Assembly (NCBI RefSeq): GCF_047511655.1
Contig: NC_133392.1
Span: forward strand, 160,136,542-160,200,541
Direction: 5' to 3'
DNA length: 64,000 nucleotides
Source of the DNA: Castor canadensis
Lineage: Eukaryota > Chordata > Mammalia > Rodentia > Castoridae
Part shown: piece after piece, positions 12,476-23,900 of the stretch
How positions within the stretch are numbered: the stretch's first letter is position 1
Layout: every line of letters starts with the position of its first letter
Made by a program: the position numbers and the translations under genes
The notes under the pieces: model-generated
What the model was told of the DNA's origin: nothing
Seen by the model: the letters and a program-made list of their open reading frames with translations, nothing else
The model's database searches: none

Positions 12476-13184
12476 TGAAGAGAAGGTAAGTTTGGAGCCA
12501 TTTCTGAAGAGGGCCCCGTCACCTGTGACCCTGGTGATGGTGACCTGGCTTGCAGTGATGACATCTGGATATCTGAGCAGTCCCCATGATCTTCCTTGGC
12601 TCCTCTGTCTTCACTCACCAGAACACTCCTTGGATCCTTCTCCCATCATCACACATGTCCTTTCTTCCTCTCTAGCATGAGACAGGCAGGACTGTGGGAT
12701 CAGGTCCATGAGGTGATGGGTGAGAGCTAAGTCACCCTGAGGGGAACATCTGGGAGAATGGTGTTCTGGGGACCTAGTTGGGCTCCTGACATCTATATTC
12801 TCCCCTGACCACAACATGAGAGCTTCTGCCCCTGCCCAGCCCCTCCATCTTCAGGACTCGTCCATATTACCACCAAGCCCTCCCTGCAGCTGTGTGTGGA
12901 TGTTTTCCAGGACAAACGTCTGACTTCCTGGTGAGCCCTGCAGATGGTCATGGAGATAGCTTTGTATTCTCTTCCTCCCGTAGTCCCCTCCCTCTGCCAT
13001 GGGTCTGCCTTGAGGGGCCTCTTCTCCTGGCACCTGCTGTCATTCCTCTCTGGACTGAGGGTGTTGGCCTGACTTCCTATCTTCCTCACTGCTGTATTCT
13101 TGGGCTCAGATTCACACTGTCTGTGACTCCTCTGCTCAAAGCACAAACAGCTCCTCAGTACCTGGAGACATGGTTTTGTATATC

Positions 13185-13350
13185 TGGTCACCTGGGTTGT
13201 CAGGCTGTGTGACTTGACCATGTTGCTCAACCTCCTTCTGCCTCAGGTTGGCTGTGTATAAGGCAGGGATGACCCTAATGCCTGCTACATAGAATGACTA
13301 TGAGGGATAACTGAGGCCCTGCCAGCGGTGTGCCTGACACTTAATCTATG
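13185..13350 (+). mobile_element. MIR SINE
   Basis: The region gtgtgacttgaccatgttgc, tcaacctccttctgcctcag, aaggcagggatgaccctaat and cactatgagggataactgag-like sequence follows the MIR consensus order (tRNA-related part, core, tail). Confidence 0.75.
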
Positions 13351-14639
13351 GTGAAAAAGGACCTATCCCATTGAAAAGGAGAAGGAGGAAGCTCACATCT
13401 CCCTAGAGGGCTCTAGGCTCTTTGGTTTCATAGTAATGGCATTTCTTTTTCCCTCCTTTGGGAAAGGAGGCCCCAGGGCAACATTTTGCCTTCTTCAGAA
13501 AGCCCAGAATGACAGGAGAAAGGGTCAACCCCAAGAGTGATTAAAGCTTCTCCTTCCTAAACTCGGAAAGGCAGATCCCAGATATAGCAGAAGAAGTGAC
13601 CTTCTGGACACCAGGGATGAGGATGAGGGAAGAGAAGGAGTACAGAAAGGGTGGGCAGGAAGTGGATTGTGGAGGAAGCCCCTCCAAGATTTAGATGCAA
13701 ATGGGCAGTGGAGCTCAACCCCTGCGCTCACCAGGCTCTTACTGCTGGTACTGAGTGGACAGTGGAGCTATACACTGGCCTTTGTACCCTGCTGTTTCTG
13801 CAGAGCAGGAGGTGAACTAACCCTTGGTTCAGCCACTTAGCTGTGTTGCAAATCAGTGTGAGTGTCCAGGGAAGTTAGAGTAACCATGAGGGTTGAGTTG
13901 GAGCAATCCTTTCATGGACACCATTCCAAAGAGTTCTTTCTGTACTAAAGTCATTGAGATGGGCTTGGAGACCACTCAAGATGTGTAAGCAATGCCTCAT
14001 GTTTGAATATACCTCAGCCCATGTCTATATATGCAATAAAAGCATGATAAGAATTAATGACAACCATTGAAAGACACTGCTCATGTTATATTAATACCCT
14101 TGGGATGTTGCCAGAAACTTGACTAAGCAATCAAGAAGATCACCCAATAGGTAGGACTGTAATACCACCATCTTTGACCTCCCTTGAAGAGCAAGTGGCA
14201 GATTCTGACTTAGAGATTGGAGCATGTCACCTGGGGTTGGACAGGCAGGAAGAGGAGGGGTGAGATGTGACCATCAGTGAGGGTGGTCTGGGAGCCACTG
14301 GGACCCATCTGGGAAAGGCAGGAATGAGCTGGGTTGGAGTCTCTTACATTTGCCTCATTGGTTCACCTTCATCTCTCAGTCTCTGGATGACCTCATACTG
14401 ACCACAGGCAGTGGCCATAGGAAATGTTCTTGGAAAAAGCACCAGGATTTACATTTCCTACCCCACCAGCCCTCCACCCGCCCTCCAGCCTGCCTCCAAC
14501 TGGTGTTTAAATATAGAAGACGGCAGAACTCAGTGTTGCTTCCTGCCTCTCCCAGTACCAGATCCTGCCAAGCTGGTTTCCTGTGTCATTGCTTCCAGAA
14601 TGAGATGTTCATTTGCTCTTTGAAAATAACATTCAGAAC
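13351..14639. other. Intergenic, no gene recognised
   Basis: Unique-looking sequence of mixed composition. No gene or repeat is supported. Confidence 0.4.
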
Positions 14640-15420
14640 CTTTGGAACAAGTCTCTTCGACTCAGATAAATCACAGAGGTGGAATGGGTCTAAGGGTTAT
14701 ATTTCATTTAGAGGAGTCCCATTCTCCGCGGAAGCATCAGGCTCCCACTGAAATACAGCTTCCTCCTTAATTTTATTCCACAAGCCCCCTGCCCTCTGTC
14801 AGTTTGATTTAAGTGTCAATTCAGTCCCAAAGCGAGCCACAGATTTCAATCGTTCTCATTATTTTTCTGCATAATGTGATCGTGTGGAAGGAACCGGGCT
14901 GAGGGACCCTTACATCCCAACCATTACTCTAAGCCCAGAAAGGGTCTGGTTTAGGGAACCAGGTGTCTGCCTCATTCATGGAGCAATTGTGGTGTGATTT
15001 ATTCTCTCTGGGGAAGAACAAAGCACAGCCAGACACCCACAAATAATGTTTCATTGTTGCTTTTCCTGCATAACTCCCAGAAATCCAACATAATGGGTAG
15101 CCCTTGCTGCCTTGGAGAGTCAACCTCTGTGATGCGCGACTTTAACAAAACAAAGGGGAAGAATCTCATAACCCTTAGGGTGCTCTCAGCTGCCTCCATC
15201 GATGACAAGGCCTGAAAAGCCTGCTGGTATTAATGGGACCATTCAGTTGGAGGTGGTTTGTGGTCCCAGGAAGGTCCAGCCTCTGTCCAAGATTCATTCA
15301 GTGTCATTATCAAAACCTCATTATCTTGTATCTTTCCAGAAGCCGTTGTTTGTACAGAATGGTTCTCAACAACCGTGCTCTGGGCGATTGTCTATAAAGC
15401 TATCAGCAGGATGTCTACAC
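14640..15420. promoter_or_regulatory. Candidate conserved non-coding element cluster
   Basis: This is unique sequence without repeat features and dense in AT-rich factor-like words: ccttaattttattcc (14764), gatttaagtgtcaattcag, ttctgcataatgtgatcgtg, SOX-like cattgttg and aacaaag, and ctggtattaatgggacc. The texture is that of a developmental enhancer in the gene-poor region flanking AJAP1. Conservation cannot be seen from one sequence, so this is a hypothesis. Confidence 0.3.
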
Positions 15421-16449
15421 ATGGGTTCCAAAGAGAACAAGTGAACTGAGCCTCCACCTACAGCACCATGGAGAGCGCCAAGGATTCTGAGCCCGATGTG
15501 CTGTCTCTGGGCAGAATCACAGCTGCAGAGCAGACATTTTCAGGCTGTGCACTGCCCCTGAGGCCTGACTTCTCCTCACCCTTGCCTCCAGCTCAGGGCC
15601 TTCAGCCTCACTTCTACAAATGCTGCACATCTGGATAACCACCAGCTCGGTGACTGGAGATTCTGCAGCCTCATTTCCACCCAGTTCAAGAAGGGTGAAG
15701 AGTTAGGAAACACAGGGAGAGTTTGGGAGAGGAGGGAGCCTGAAGAACTGGGTCAGGACAGAGAAGAGGGGCCTTTTATAGGGCCAGACCCTCCAAGCAG
15801 AGGCAAGTGGGTGAGCAAAGGCCTGGAAGAGCCCACTTTTCACAGGCAAGTCGCCAAGTGTCTGTGGCCTGCAGCAGACACCTACTTCCTATAGTCAGGC
15901 AGCAGATCCTAACCAGCACCCTCTCCATGCTGGGGATAAAGTATTCAGGAGCCAGATAGGAAGCTCAGAAATTCCAACAAGAAGGGAAATAGAAATAAGA
16001 ACTCGCAGATGCAAATAAAGAAAAAAAAAGGCAAATTTCTGCCTTTGCAGCTGTTCTCTGTGTGAGGAGCTGTGTGTTCAGCGCCCTCCCCTTTCCCTGG
16101 GTTTTATTATAGCACTATATACCCACAGCAGCTGCTTCACCTCTATCTGCCAACCTGAAACCACGACACAAACACTATTCTGGTGACAGTCACTTTAAAG
16201 GAAGATGTTTTCTTTCTAAAGGCCAGCTGGGTCTCCAAGTAGTAACCACACAACTCTAGAACTAAAGGGTGAGGCCACTGTTGTCCCCAGTATTTTCTGG
16301 GCTCTCCCCTAGCTTCAGTGGGGCATGGAGAAGGAAATTGAGCGTCTCTTCTGGATGCCATCCCCCAGTTCTCCACTTTTTCTTTGAATAACAGAAAAAG
16401 AGGGAGAGGTTTCAGAGCCAATGAAGATACCCCCTCAGACCCTGAGTCA
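15421..16449. other. Intergenic, no gene recognised
   Basis: Includes an A-run at 16019-16029. The 119-codon minus-strand frame at 16143-16502 runs into the adjacent LTR and has no motif. Confidence 0.4.
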
Positions 16450-16800
16450 AAGGTCGAATCATGTCTCCATTCACGCGTTGATGTCCAAACTGCAGCGCCC
16501 ACAGCAAGACCTTCCCTGGAATCTGGGTCATCGCAGATACAAGAAGTTGAATGAAGTCACGCAGGAGTGAGGTAGGCTAGTCCAGTGTGACCGGGTCCTT
16601 ACAAAAGGGGGAACTTCGGACACATGCTCACAGGAGAAACGCCATGTGCAAGTTAGATCCATGCTGTCAAGAAGCAAGGAATCACTTAAATTTGGAAGAG
16701 GCCTGGAGAAGATCCTCCCTGAAGCCTCCAGATGTGGACAGCAAATCTGTATTTCTCAGGGCCACTCATGTACGACTCTCTGTTACAGAAATCCCAGAAA
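16450..16800 (+). mobile_element. MLT1-type LTR (ERVL-MaLR)
   Basis: The forward MLT1 order is visible: ggtcgaatcatgtctccatt, a ggtccttacaaaagggggaa segment, cacaggagaaacgccatgtg, tgtcaagaagcaaggaatca and gatcctccctgaagcctcca. It is diverged, with no internal part. Frames of 72 and 90 codons overlap it and are not genes. Confidence 0.82.
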
Positions 16801-16984
16801 ACTAAGAAACCCAGAGTTAAAAACAAACCTTAGAAGGAAGCACTCATGTGGTCTTGGGACATCCCTGCTCTCTTCCGATGTAGCTGCTTGTTGGGTGGAC
16901 TCAAGGGCCCCAACATGACGTCTTTGACAATTCACATTGAGTCCCTGCACAACGCCCTCTGCATGAAGAGGCTGAACCTCACCT

Positions 16985-17165
16985 TGCTCTAGAGCAGAGT
17001 TCTGGGGGTCATCGCTATTGATATTGGGAGCTGGGGCTTTCTATGGTGGGATGCTGGCCTGCACTGTAGGGCATTTGATAGCATTCTTGGTCTTGGCCTT
17101 CTGAGTGACAGTGGCATTCCATGCTGTGGTGACAATGAAAAATCTCTCCAGAAAGCACTAAACAT
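16985..17165 (-). mobile_element. MER5A-type hAT-Charlie DNA transposon relic
   Basis: gggctttctatggtgggatgctggcc..., then a tgtagggcatttgatagcat segment, and gtgacaatgaaaaatctctc with ccagaaagcact, match the MER5A consensus in reverse orientation. It is a non-autonomous relic. Confidence 0.75.
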
Positions 17166-17739
17166 CTATGTGGGAGGTGAGGAGGGATTCAGGGTACAAA
17201 CTTATCCCCTGAGAGACCCTGGTGTAAGATAACCCATTTATTGAGTCATGGAACTGCCTTAAGACCTGAGTTCTTGACGCTGAAGTTAATGCCCATCAGG
17301 AAAGCCTAGGTGACGTATCAGTTTGAGAGAGTGTGGCTCATGAAGCCCAGACCACGGTGGCAATGCGGGAAGGACTAGCAGGCTCTGCAGTCCTAGGTTC
17401 TTTCCCAGTGCAGCTGCAGCTGTGAAGGCCCAGCCTCATTCTCAGTCCCCCATCTCATCCTGTCTTTATTGTAGATCCAATGCACACCTTTGACTTCCAA
17501 CCCATCCAAACAGCTTACCTTTAAGGGATGGGATGTGGGGAGCTCCTTATTCCCTGAAAACATATTTCCTTGCCCTCTCTGGGGCTGGTGATGGCACTTG
17601 CTATAGAGATCCCATAACATGCCACATCCCTTAAATGCTCAGCTCTCTTCCCTGTGCTGGAGATAAGCTCTTGGCCACCGCCCAGGGCCATAGCATTTCT
17701 GATATGCTTGCACATTTGGAAGTCCACCATAGGCAACTC

Positions 17740-17990
17740 TGATGAATTTATTCAGCCATAGTGGGGCCCTGTATTTATTTCCTTGGCTTAAGTTCAAAGG
17801 CAAGGGCCTTATGCACTACCAAATGTATACTAGAAACCCAATTTCCCCCTCTCACTGGTGAGCAAATTGAGTTTATTTTAATGGTATCCTGGCTGTTGAT
17901 TTGTTTAAATCAGTTAAATGACCAAAGTGGGATTGTTTTTTCTGCTTGTTAAAGACAGTTATGTATCTCATTTGTCAATGTGTCTGAGGG
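17740..17990. promoter_or_regulatory. Candidate conserved non-coding element
   Basis: AT-rich unique block with words such as tgagtttattttaatgg, ttgtttaaatcagttaaatg and cattaagcccc, and no repeat signature. It resembles an ancient enhancer in texture. This is inference only. Confidence 0.25.
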
Positions 17991-19004
17991 CATTAAGCCC
18001 CACTGACTCGGGAGAGGTTCCCCCAGGGAGCCAGTGGTCATTTCAGCCATCTGCCAGCCTGCAACCTCACAAACAGAGCTCCTGGAGAGTGCGTGAGAAG
18101 CCATATAGACTTATCACTGGAAGCAACCACAGTGGGATGGAAGCTTGAGGGGCAGTGTGAGGTGTGGTGAGGCATCAGGAAATGTGTCCATCTTTTGTGC
18201 GGTGAAGGAGAGGTGAGCTGGGAATGATTGCCACTGACAACTAAAGTGGGGTAGGGCAGGGAACTATCTTTCCAAGTCCTTAAGGAAGGCTCATCTCACT
18301 GATTCAGATGGCCAGCAAGTCTATATGTTAGAATGGGTTTTCCTTTTAAGAGGAGATGGCTAGACTCACCTCCATCTCTGCAGCCCTTTGGGTTGGGTCC
18401 TTTCCTAGGTGTGGATCTGCTCTGCTGTGTGCTGATGCTCTGTGGCTCTGAATCCCACCCTGTCCCCTCTTCTCACTGTGGTCCTCAGTCTCTTGGTGAT
18501 GGCTTTGCATAAGAAAGAAAAGCCAGAAAGCTTACCAACAGGGGACTCCTTGCATGGAGACACTCCTTGAGGCATTCCTGAGCCTCTGGCTGAAGCCCAG
18601 TGGATTTGGTAAGGAGCTGAGTCCCATTCCCAGTGCAGGGGCCCTTCAAAAGCTGGGGGGGGGTGCTCTTTGTGTCTCAGTCTTTCCCACCTGGCTAATG
18701 AGACAGCTTGTGGCATGTCTGGCCTTGGTGGCCTGTTCATCAGCCACATTAAAAGGTGCTTAGCAATGCAGAATAACCTGGGATAGATGGTAGGGCGACC
18801 CAAAACTGGCTGCCCCTGTCAACTGTGCTGTCTGAAACAACCTTTAGCTCCTGCTGACCTTGGGGCAGAAAACCTCACAACTTTCATGAGGGCTTCCCTG
18901 TGAGTCCACATGGGGGCAGACCTTGGCCACTTATCAGCAGCAGAGTAAAGTCTGGCACCCTCCAGGGTCTTGGTAGGGCTCTACAGCCTTGGTGCCACCA
19001 CCCT

Positions 19005-19130
19005 GTTGGACTGGATAACTCTTTGTTGGGGACTGGCCTGAGCCGTGAAGGTGTTTAGTAGTATCCTTATTTACTTGACAACCAGAAATGCCTCAGAGAG
19101 TACCAGAAGTTCCCAGGGATAGAGGGTGAG
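19005..19130 (-). mobile_element. MER5A-type hAT-Charlie relic (partial)
   Basis: ggataactctttgttgggga, a gtgtttagtagtatccttat stretch and acaaccagaaatgcctcaga fit MER5A in reverse, in order, though diverged. Confidence 0.6.
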
Positions 19131-19735
19131 CAATGAGGAGGTCACCCCTACTGAGAGATGCTATCTGCTTGACCTGAGCCTACCTGGAGTTTTGTCCTAT
19201 TAAATACATTTCCCTGACTCTGACAGTGCAGGCCTTTTGGAATTTTCTGCCCAGGCCCAGGTGTACATCTGCAATCCCAGGGAAGAGCATCCTCAGGTAG
19301 AATCTTTTTGGACATTAGCTGATCTCACACTGTCACAAGAACTCCCACTCCTGGGCCTGTGGACACTAGAGATTCCAAGTGCAATAGGCTGGAGCCTTTC
19401 CGTTTAACCCAGACTGCATTATAACCAACCCAGGGTCCAAACACCTAGACTTAGTAGTGCTTTCTTGAAGTGTTTAACTGGGCAAAGCACTGGTTTGGGA
19501 ATAACAATGAAGGTCCAGGGAAGAAATGGTAGACTGAACATGGCATGAAAACGTGAACACCATATTCTTAGCTATCTCAGATAATCTCATTAAAAAAAAT
19601 GAGTTAACAAATAACATCCTTTAAAAACTTGTGAGGTTGTGATCTGGACTCAAGGTGATTCTTTTTTCTTATTTTTTTTCCAGATTATGTTTTTTTAATA
19701 GAAATATCAGAATCCTAAATATATACAGGAATGTT

Positions 19736-19741
<6 letters not shown>

Positions 19742-19768
<27 letters not shown>

Positions 19769-19770
19769 TG
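19742..19770. repeat. (TG)n microsatellite
   Basis: About 14 uninterrupted TG dinucleotides. Confidence 0.95.
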
Positions 19771-20782
19771 CATATACAATGTTTTCCAAATACATATCTT
19801 GAAATACAGAAACAACTTTAAAAAGTCTGGAATAAAAGTTCACTTTTAAGGAATTTACACCCTGCACCCCACCCTATGCCCTACCCAAATATATTGTGTT
19901 GGTTCTGTTTATTTAACAGGTATAGATGATGACGATATGAATTTGAGTTAAAAACACAACATTAACCTGTAGTAACCTTTTCAAGAAAAGAACTTACAAA
20001 TGTCCATGGAAACAGCGTGGAATAGTTATATGAAGAATAGGTAAAAAGAAGGGCTTTCATTTTTCTTTTGAAAAAGAACAAGTGCTCCATGTAAAAGTGT
20101 AAATAAACAGTCAACAGTTTATTGTATCAGAAAATAATTTAAGAAAATCAAAATAAACCCAGTTTTGCTATACATGAGTCATGGGGAGAAACATGGCTCT
20201 GAAACAGCCAACTTAAAACCTGTAAACACACAGGCCATGTGGCCCCGCTCCTTCTCTGCTCTCCTGTGTTTCAGGTTCATGGTCTGTGAGTCTCTAGTTC
20301 CATGGTGGGTGAACTTGGGGAGGTGGGAGGAACCATGGGCCCTGACTTTATTTTTATGTAATGAGTCCTGGTGAGTTCAAATGTTATTCAAACATACTGA
20401 GGGTCAAAGTGGAAATGGTCTTCTGTCCCTCAGATCTGTCCTTCTAGGATAGATGCCTCCTGTGAAAAATCCAGTCCATAATTTGGATGTTTACATATTC
20501 TGCTTATTCCACCCCAACCTCTAGATGTGCCTAATGCTCAACACCTGACAACCTGAAAGTCAAACATCAAACAGCCAGTTCCTTTCCTACTTAGTCATAG
20601 AGAAGCTGTCATGGCCCATGAGAAGTTTAGTCAGTGACCTTCAAGTGGCCAGGGTGTGCAGAGGAGCACCCTGCATCACAGATGCACTGGAACCAGATTC
20701 GATGGACACCGTCCACTGTGCCAACTGTGGAGGGACCTCTGCGTCCTGTTTCCCCATGCTCAACATCTAACCAGCATTTTCT

Positions 20783-20907
20783 TTTTTTGGCTTTTGTTTT
20801 TGAGACAGGACCCCACTATATAACTCAGGCTGGCCTGGACCTCACAATCTTCCTGCCTCAGCCTCCCGAGTCCTGGGATTACATCCATGCACAATCACAC
20901 CTGGCAG
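20783..20907 (-). mobile_element. B1-type SINE (monomer)
   Basis: On the minus strand it reads tgccaggtgtgattgtgcat, atcccaggactcgggaggct, gaggcaggaagattgtgagg and ccaggccagcctgagttata, then tgtctcaaaaac. This is a 7SL-derived B1-like monomer with a short A-tail, and no ID half is present. Confidence 0.85.
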
Positions 20908-23900
20908 TTATTAGCATTTTGTAAATATTTTGCAATAAGTGCATCTCACTTTTTAAAAATGTAAACAACTTAAAAACATTATCAATGCATGGCCTTAGTC
21001 ATCCTCTGACATCCAGACTACCACTTCTTGAGACTAATATGTCAGGAGACTCCATTTAGTAGCACAGGTATAAGGGACTGGAGGCTGATTGTTAGGCCCA
21101 TTCATCTCTCAGTGGTCCCTATTTCAATGATGCATTAAGTGAACTTAATAACAAGGTCATGAAAGTTCATGTAAGTTTTTGCAGTTGCTGGGCGGCTTCA
21201 CATTTTAATACTTTTAACTGGAGAGTAGCCTGCCTTGGGCTCCAACACCTGCCATCTTGTTTATGTCTTCCAGAAGAAGACATAATCCTAATGGGGCTGC
21301 CAGAAGAAGAGGAAATTTAAAAACTAAAACACTCTCATCTTTTTTTTTTAAGAATACTATCAACTGATGCCCCTAAACTGTTGACGTTTCCCCAAGTTCT
21401 CACTGTTTCTTACCAAACTTCTCAAGTTTCTGCCTCTCCCACTCACCACCCAGATACAGATTCTGTGGACCACGTTCTGTATCTCCACACCAACCTACCT
21501 TTGCCAGGAGCTGTAGCACAAATGCAAGTGAGAAACTAAACATGCAACAAAAATATGCCTGTGGATCCTGGCAGTGAAATTCAAGCAGTGGCTAAACTCA
21601 TGGTCTGTCATGTCTGCTCACTTTTCAAGACTAGTGGCCCCTCCTTGTCTTCCAGGCCCATGGGAGAATCCTTGTGCCTGTGTGCAGAAGTGATTTCAAG
21701 AGCACCATAGAGAATCCACCTCCCCAAAACTTGCCGAGCACTCAAGGAAAAGCACTTTGCAGACCTTAGGTTGACATTAGAAACCCATGCACATGTGAGA
21801 GAAAGCATACAGAGTGAAGTTCTCAACTAGCACAGAATTGGAGGCAGAGGGAGAGTGGTGGCTGCTGTGTTATGGAAAACCTTACCAAGTAATGCACTAG
21901 CTCCCTGCTTGAACTTGTGTCGCTTTCAGCATCCTGAGATGTCAATAAAAAGATTGGAAGTTGGGTTGGCGTGTCACAGAGGCTGAAAACCATCCCTGTT
22001 GATGTGGGATGATTAACGAGCAGAGGACGGGATGACTCAATTAGGAATGGGGTGGTGGCCCCATGCAGTTTCCTGTGTAATGATTTGAGCCAATTATACT
22101 AGGACTCCTCCATAGTGCCACCTACCCTTAATGGGACGTAATGTTCCCAAAAAGCAGAACTTAAGACATCACAGTTCTCACTTCTCCCATAGTCAAAGCT
22201 ATCCCCAATTCTCTGAAAGCAGTAACTTGCCCAATTCAAAAAGGCCAGTGTTGACTGCTATTGGCCAACCTAGAAACTATAAGCATCATCACAAAAGAAT
22301 GTTATTGACATGTGACGAGAGCTAACCAGGTGATCAACTGGGTTATGCCCCCTGAAAGAATGAAGCTCCCAGAGAGTTGTTATTCAGGGTTGTTAATATT
22401 TGAGTGTTGAATTCCACATAGAACTCTTTAGGAGATTGCATTTTAAGAGTAAGACTCCCTGAGACAAAGCTCATTAACTTATGAAGGAAAATTTCCTACA
22501 AGCCTGAGCTGTCTGTTCCCAGGCCTGACTCCATCACTCAGCAGATGTTGGACTGTGGGATTCAAGATCCTGACAGGAGCTACTTCAGCCCCACAGGGAT
22601 GTCTCAACACTCCTCCTTTCTCCCACTAACATCAATGATTTGAACTCTCCCCACCCAAGCATTCCAGATGGACAAGGCTGGCCCCAATCACACCATCACT
22701 TTTAAGCCAAGGCTGTCCCATATATGACTTAGATTCATGGGTTCACTCAAAACGACTCTCTTGATTCTATGCACAGTAACCCCTCAAACGTTTAGGAAGG
22801 AATCCATCAAGAGGAAGTGGCCACGGAGCTTCTAGAAGGATTTATTTTACACTTTCAGTGCCAACGCAGAATGAGTCAAATCCTACTTGACCATTCTCTT
22901 TGTTTGCCATTCCAATTGGGTGTGGCGGTGTGTTGTTTAAAGAAGGTGTGGAGGGTGTGGACCTATGGCTGGCAGAAGACTCCCCTCCCCTCTCTCCTGC
23001 CTCGAGGAGCCCAGGACCAGAATCTTCCCCCTGGCTCATTCTGCATCCAGTCCATGGGGTAGCACAAACTTCTCAGTCAGCTGCAGCTTGATGTTTAGCC
23101 CCTGGCAACCCAAGTTGGACAGGATGGAAGGTGATATGCTGGTACCCCTGTGCGAGGCTGGCTGTTCTAGTGAGGCCGCCTCATGTTTCCAGAGAAGGGG
23201 TAATAAATAAGGTTACTCGTCTAACAACATGGAATAGTTACCGTTGGACGGTGGCATGAGAGTTGCGGTGCATAGAATTATGCTTCCAGGGTGGTGGCTG
23301 CCTGGCCACAGGGTGACTGATAGGACCACTGCAGAGTGGCTTCAGCATGCTTGCTAGCTGAGATATTTTAGAATGATTTGAGGGCAGAAGCAGACCACTC
23401 TTGTTCGTTTGATGGTTGGGGTGATTGAAAAGATAAAAACTCCCTGCTTAAGCCTCTCTCTGCCCACTCACTCCTCACATGGAACACAAGGCCCAAACCC
23501 AGAAATAACATAAAACTGAGCACGACTGTGCTTCATACTCCGAAAGGAAGGGCTGATAGCATATCCCACAATGGCAAACAATCCCTGGACCTCTCCCTGG
23601 AACCCCTGAAGACAATGCTGAGTGTAACTGACCCACAGACTTCAGCTCAGAGTGAAGAAGGAGCCTCCCGCATCTCACAGACAGAACATCAATGTGAGCT
23701 AAGTGGAAAGAGTAATCAAAGACTCCCAGATGACAAGACTTTGGCTCATTTATGTGGGCTGTGCTATTTACACTGGGTAACAAACAAACAATCAAAAAAC
23801 AGTATGACAGAGCAAATTGACAAACTACTCCAAAGTAACTATTCCAAAATGACATGAATCATGGCATGTTTTGGAAGAACCACTACTGAAAAGCAGATGT

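Larger units (their letters stand above)
17991..20782. other. Intergenic, no gene recognised
   Basis: Mixed unique sequence. A G9 run is at about 18655-18663. The MER5A relic and the TG microsatellite inside it are listed separately. Confidence 0.4.
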
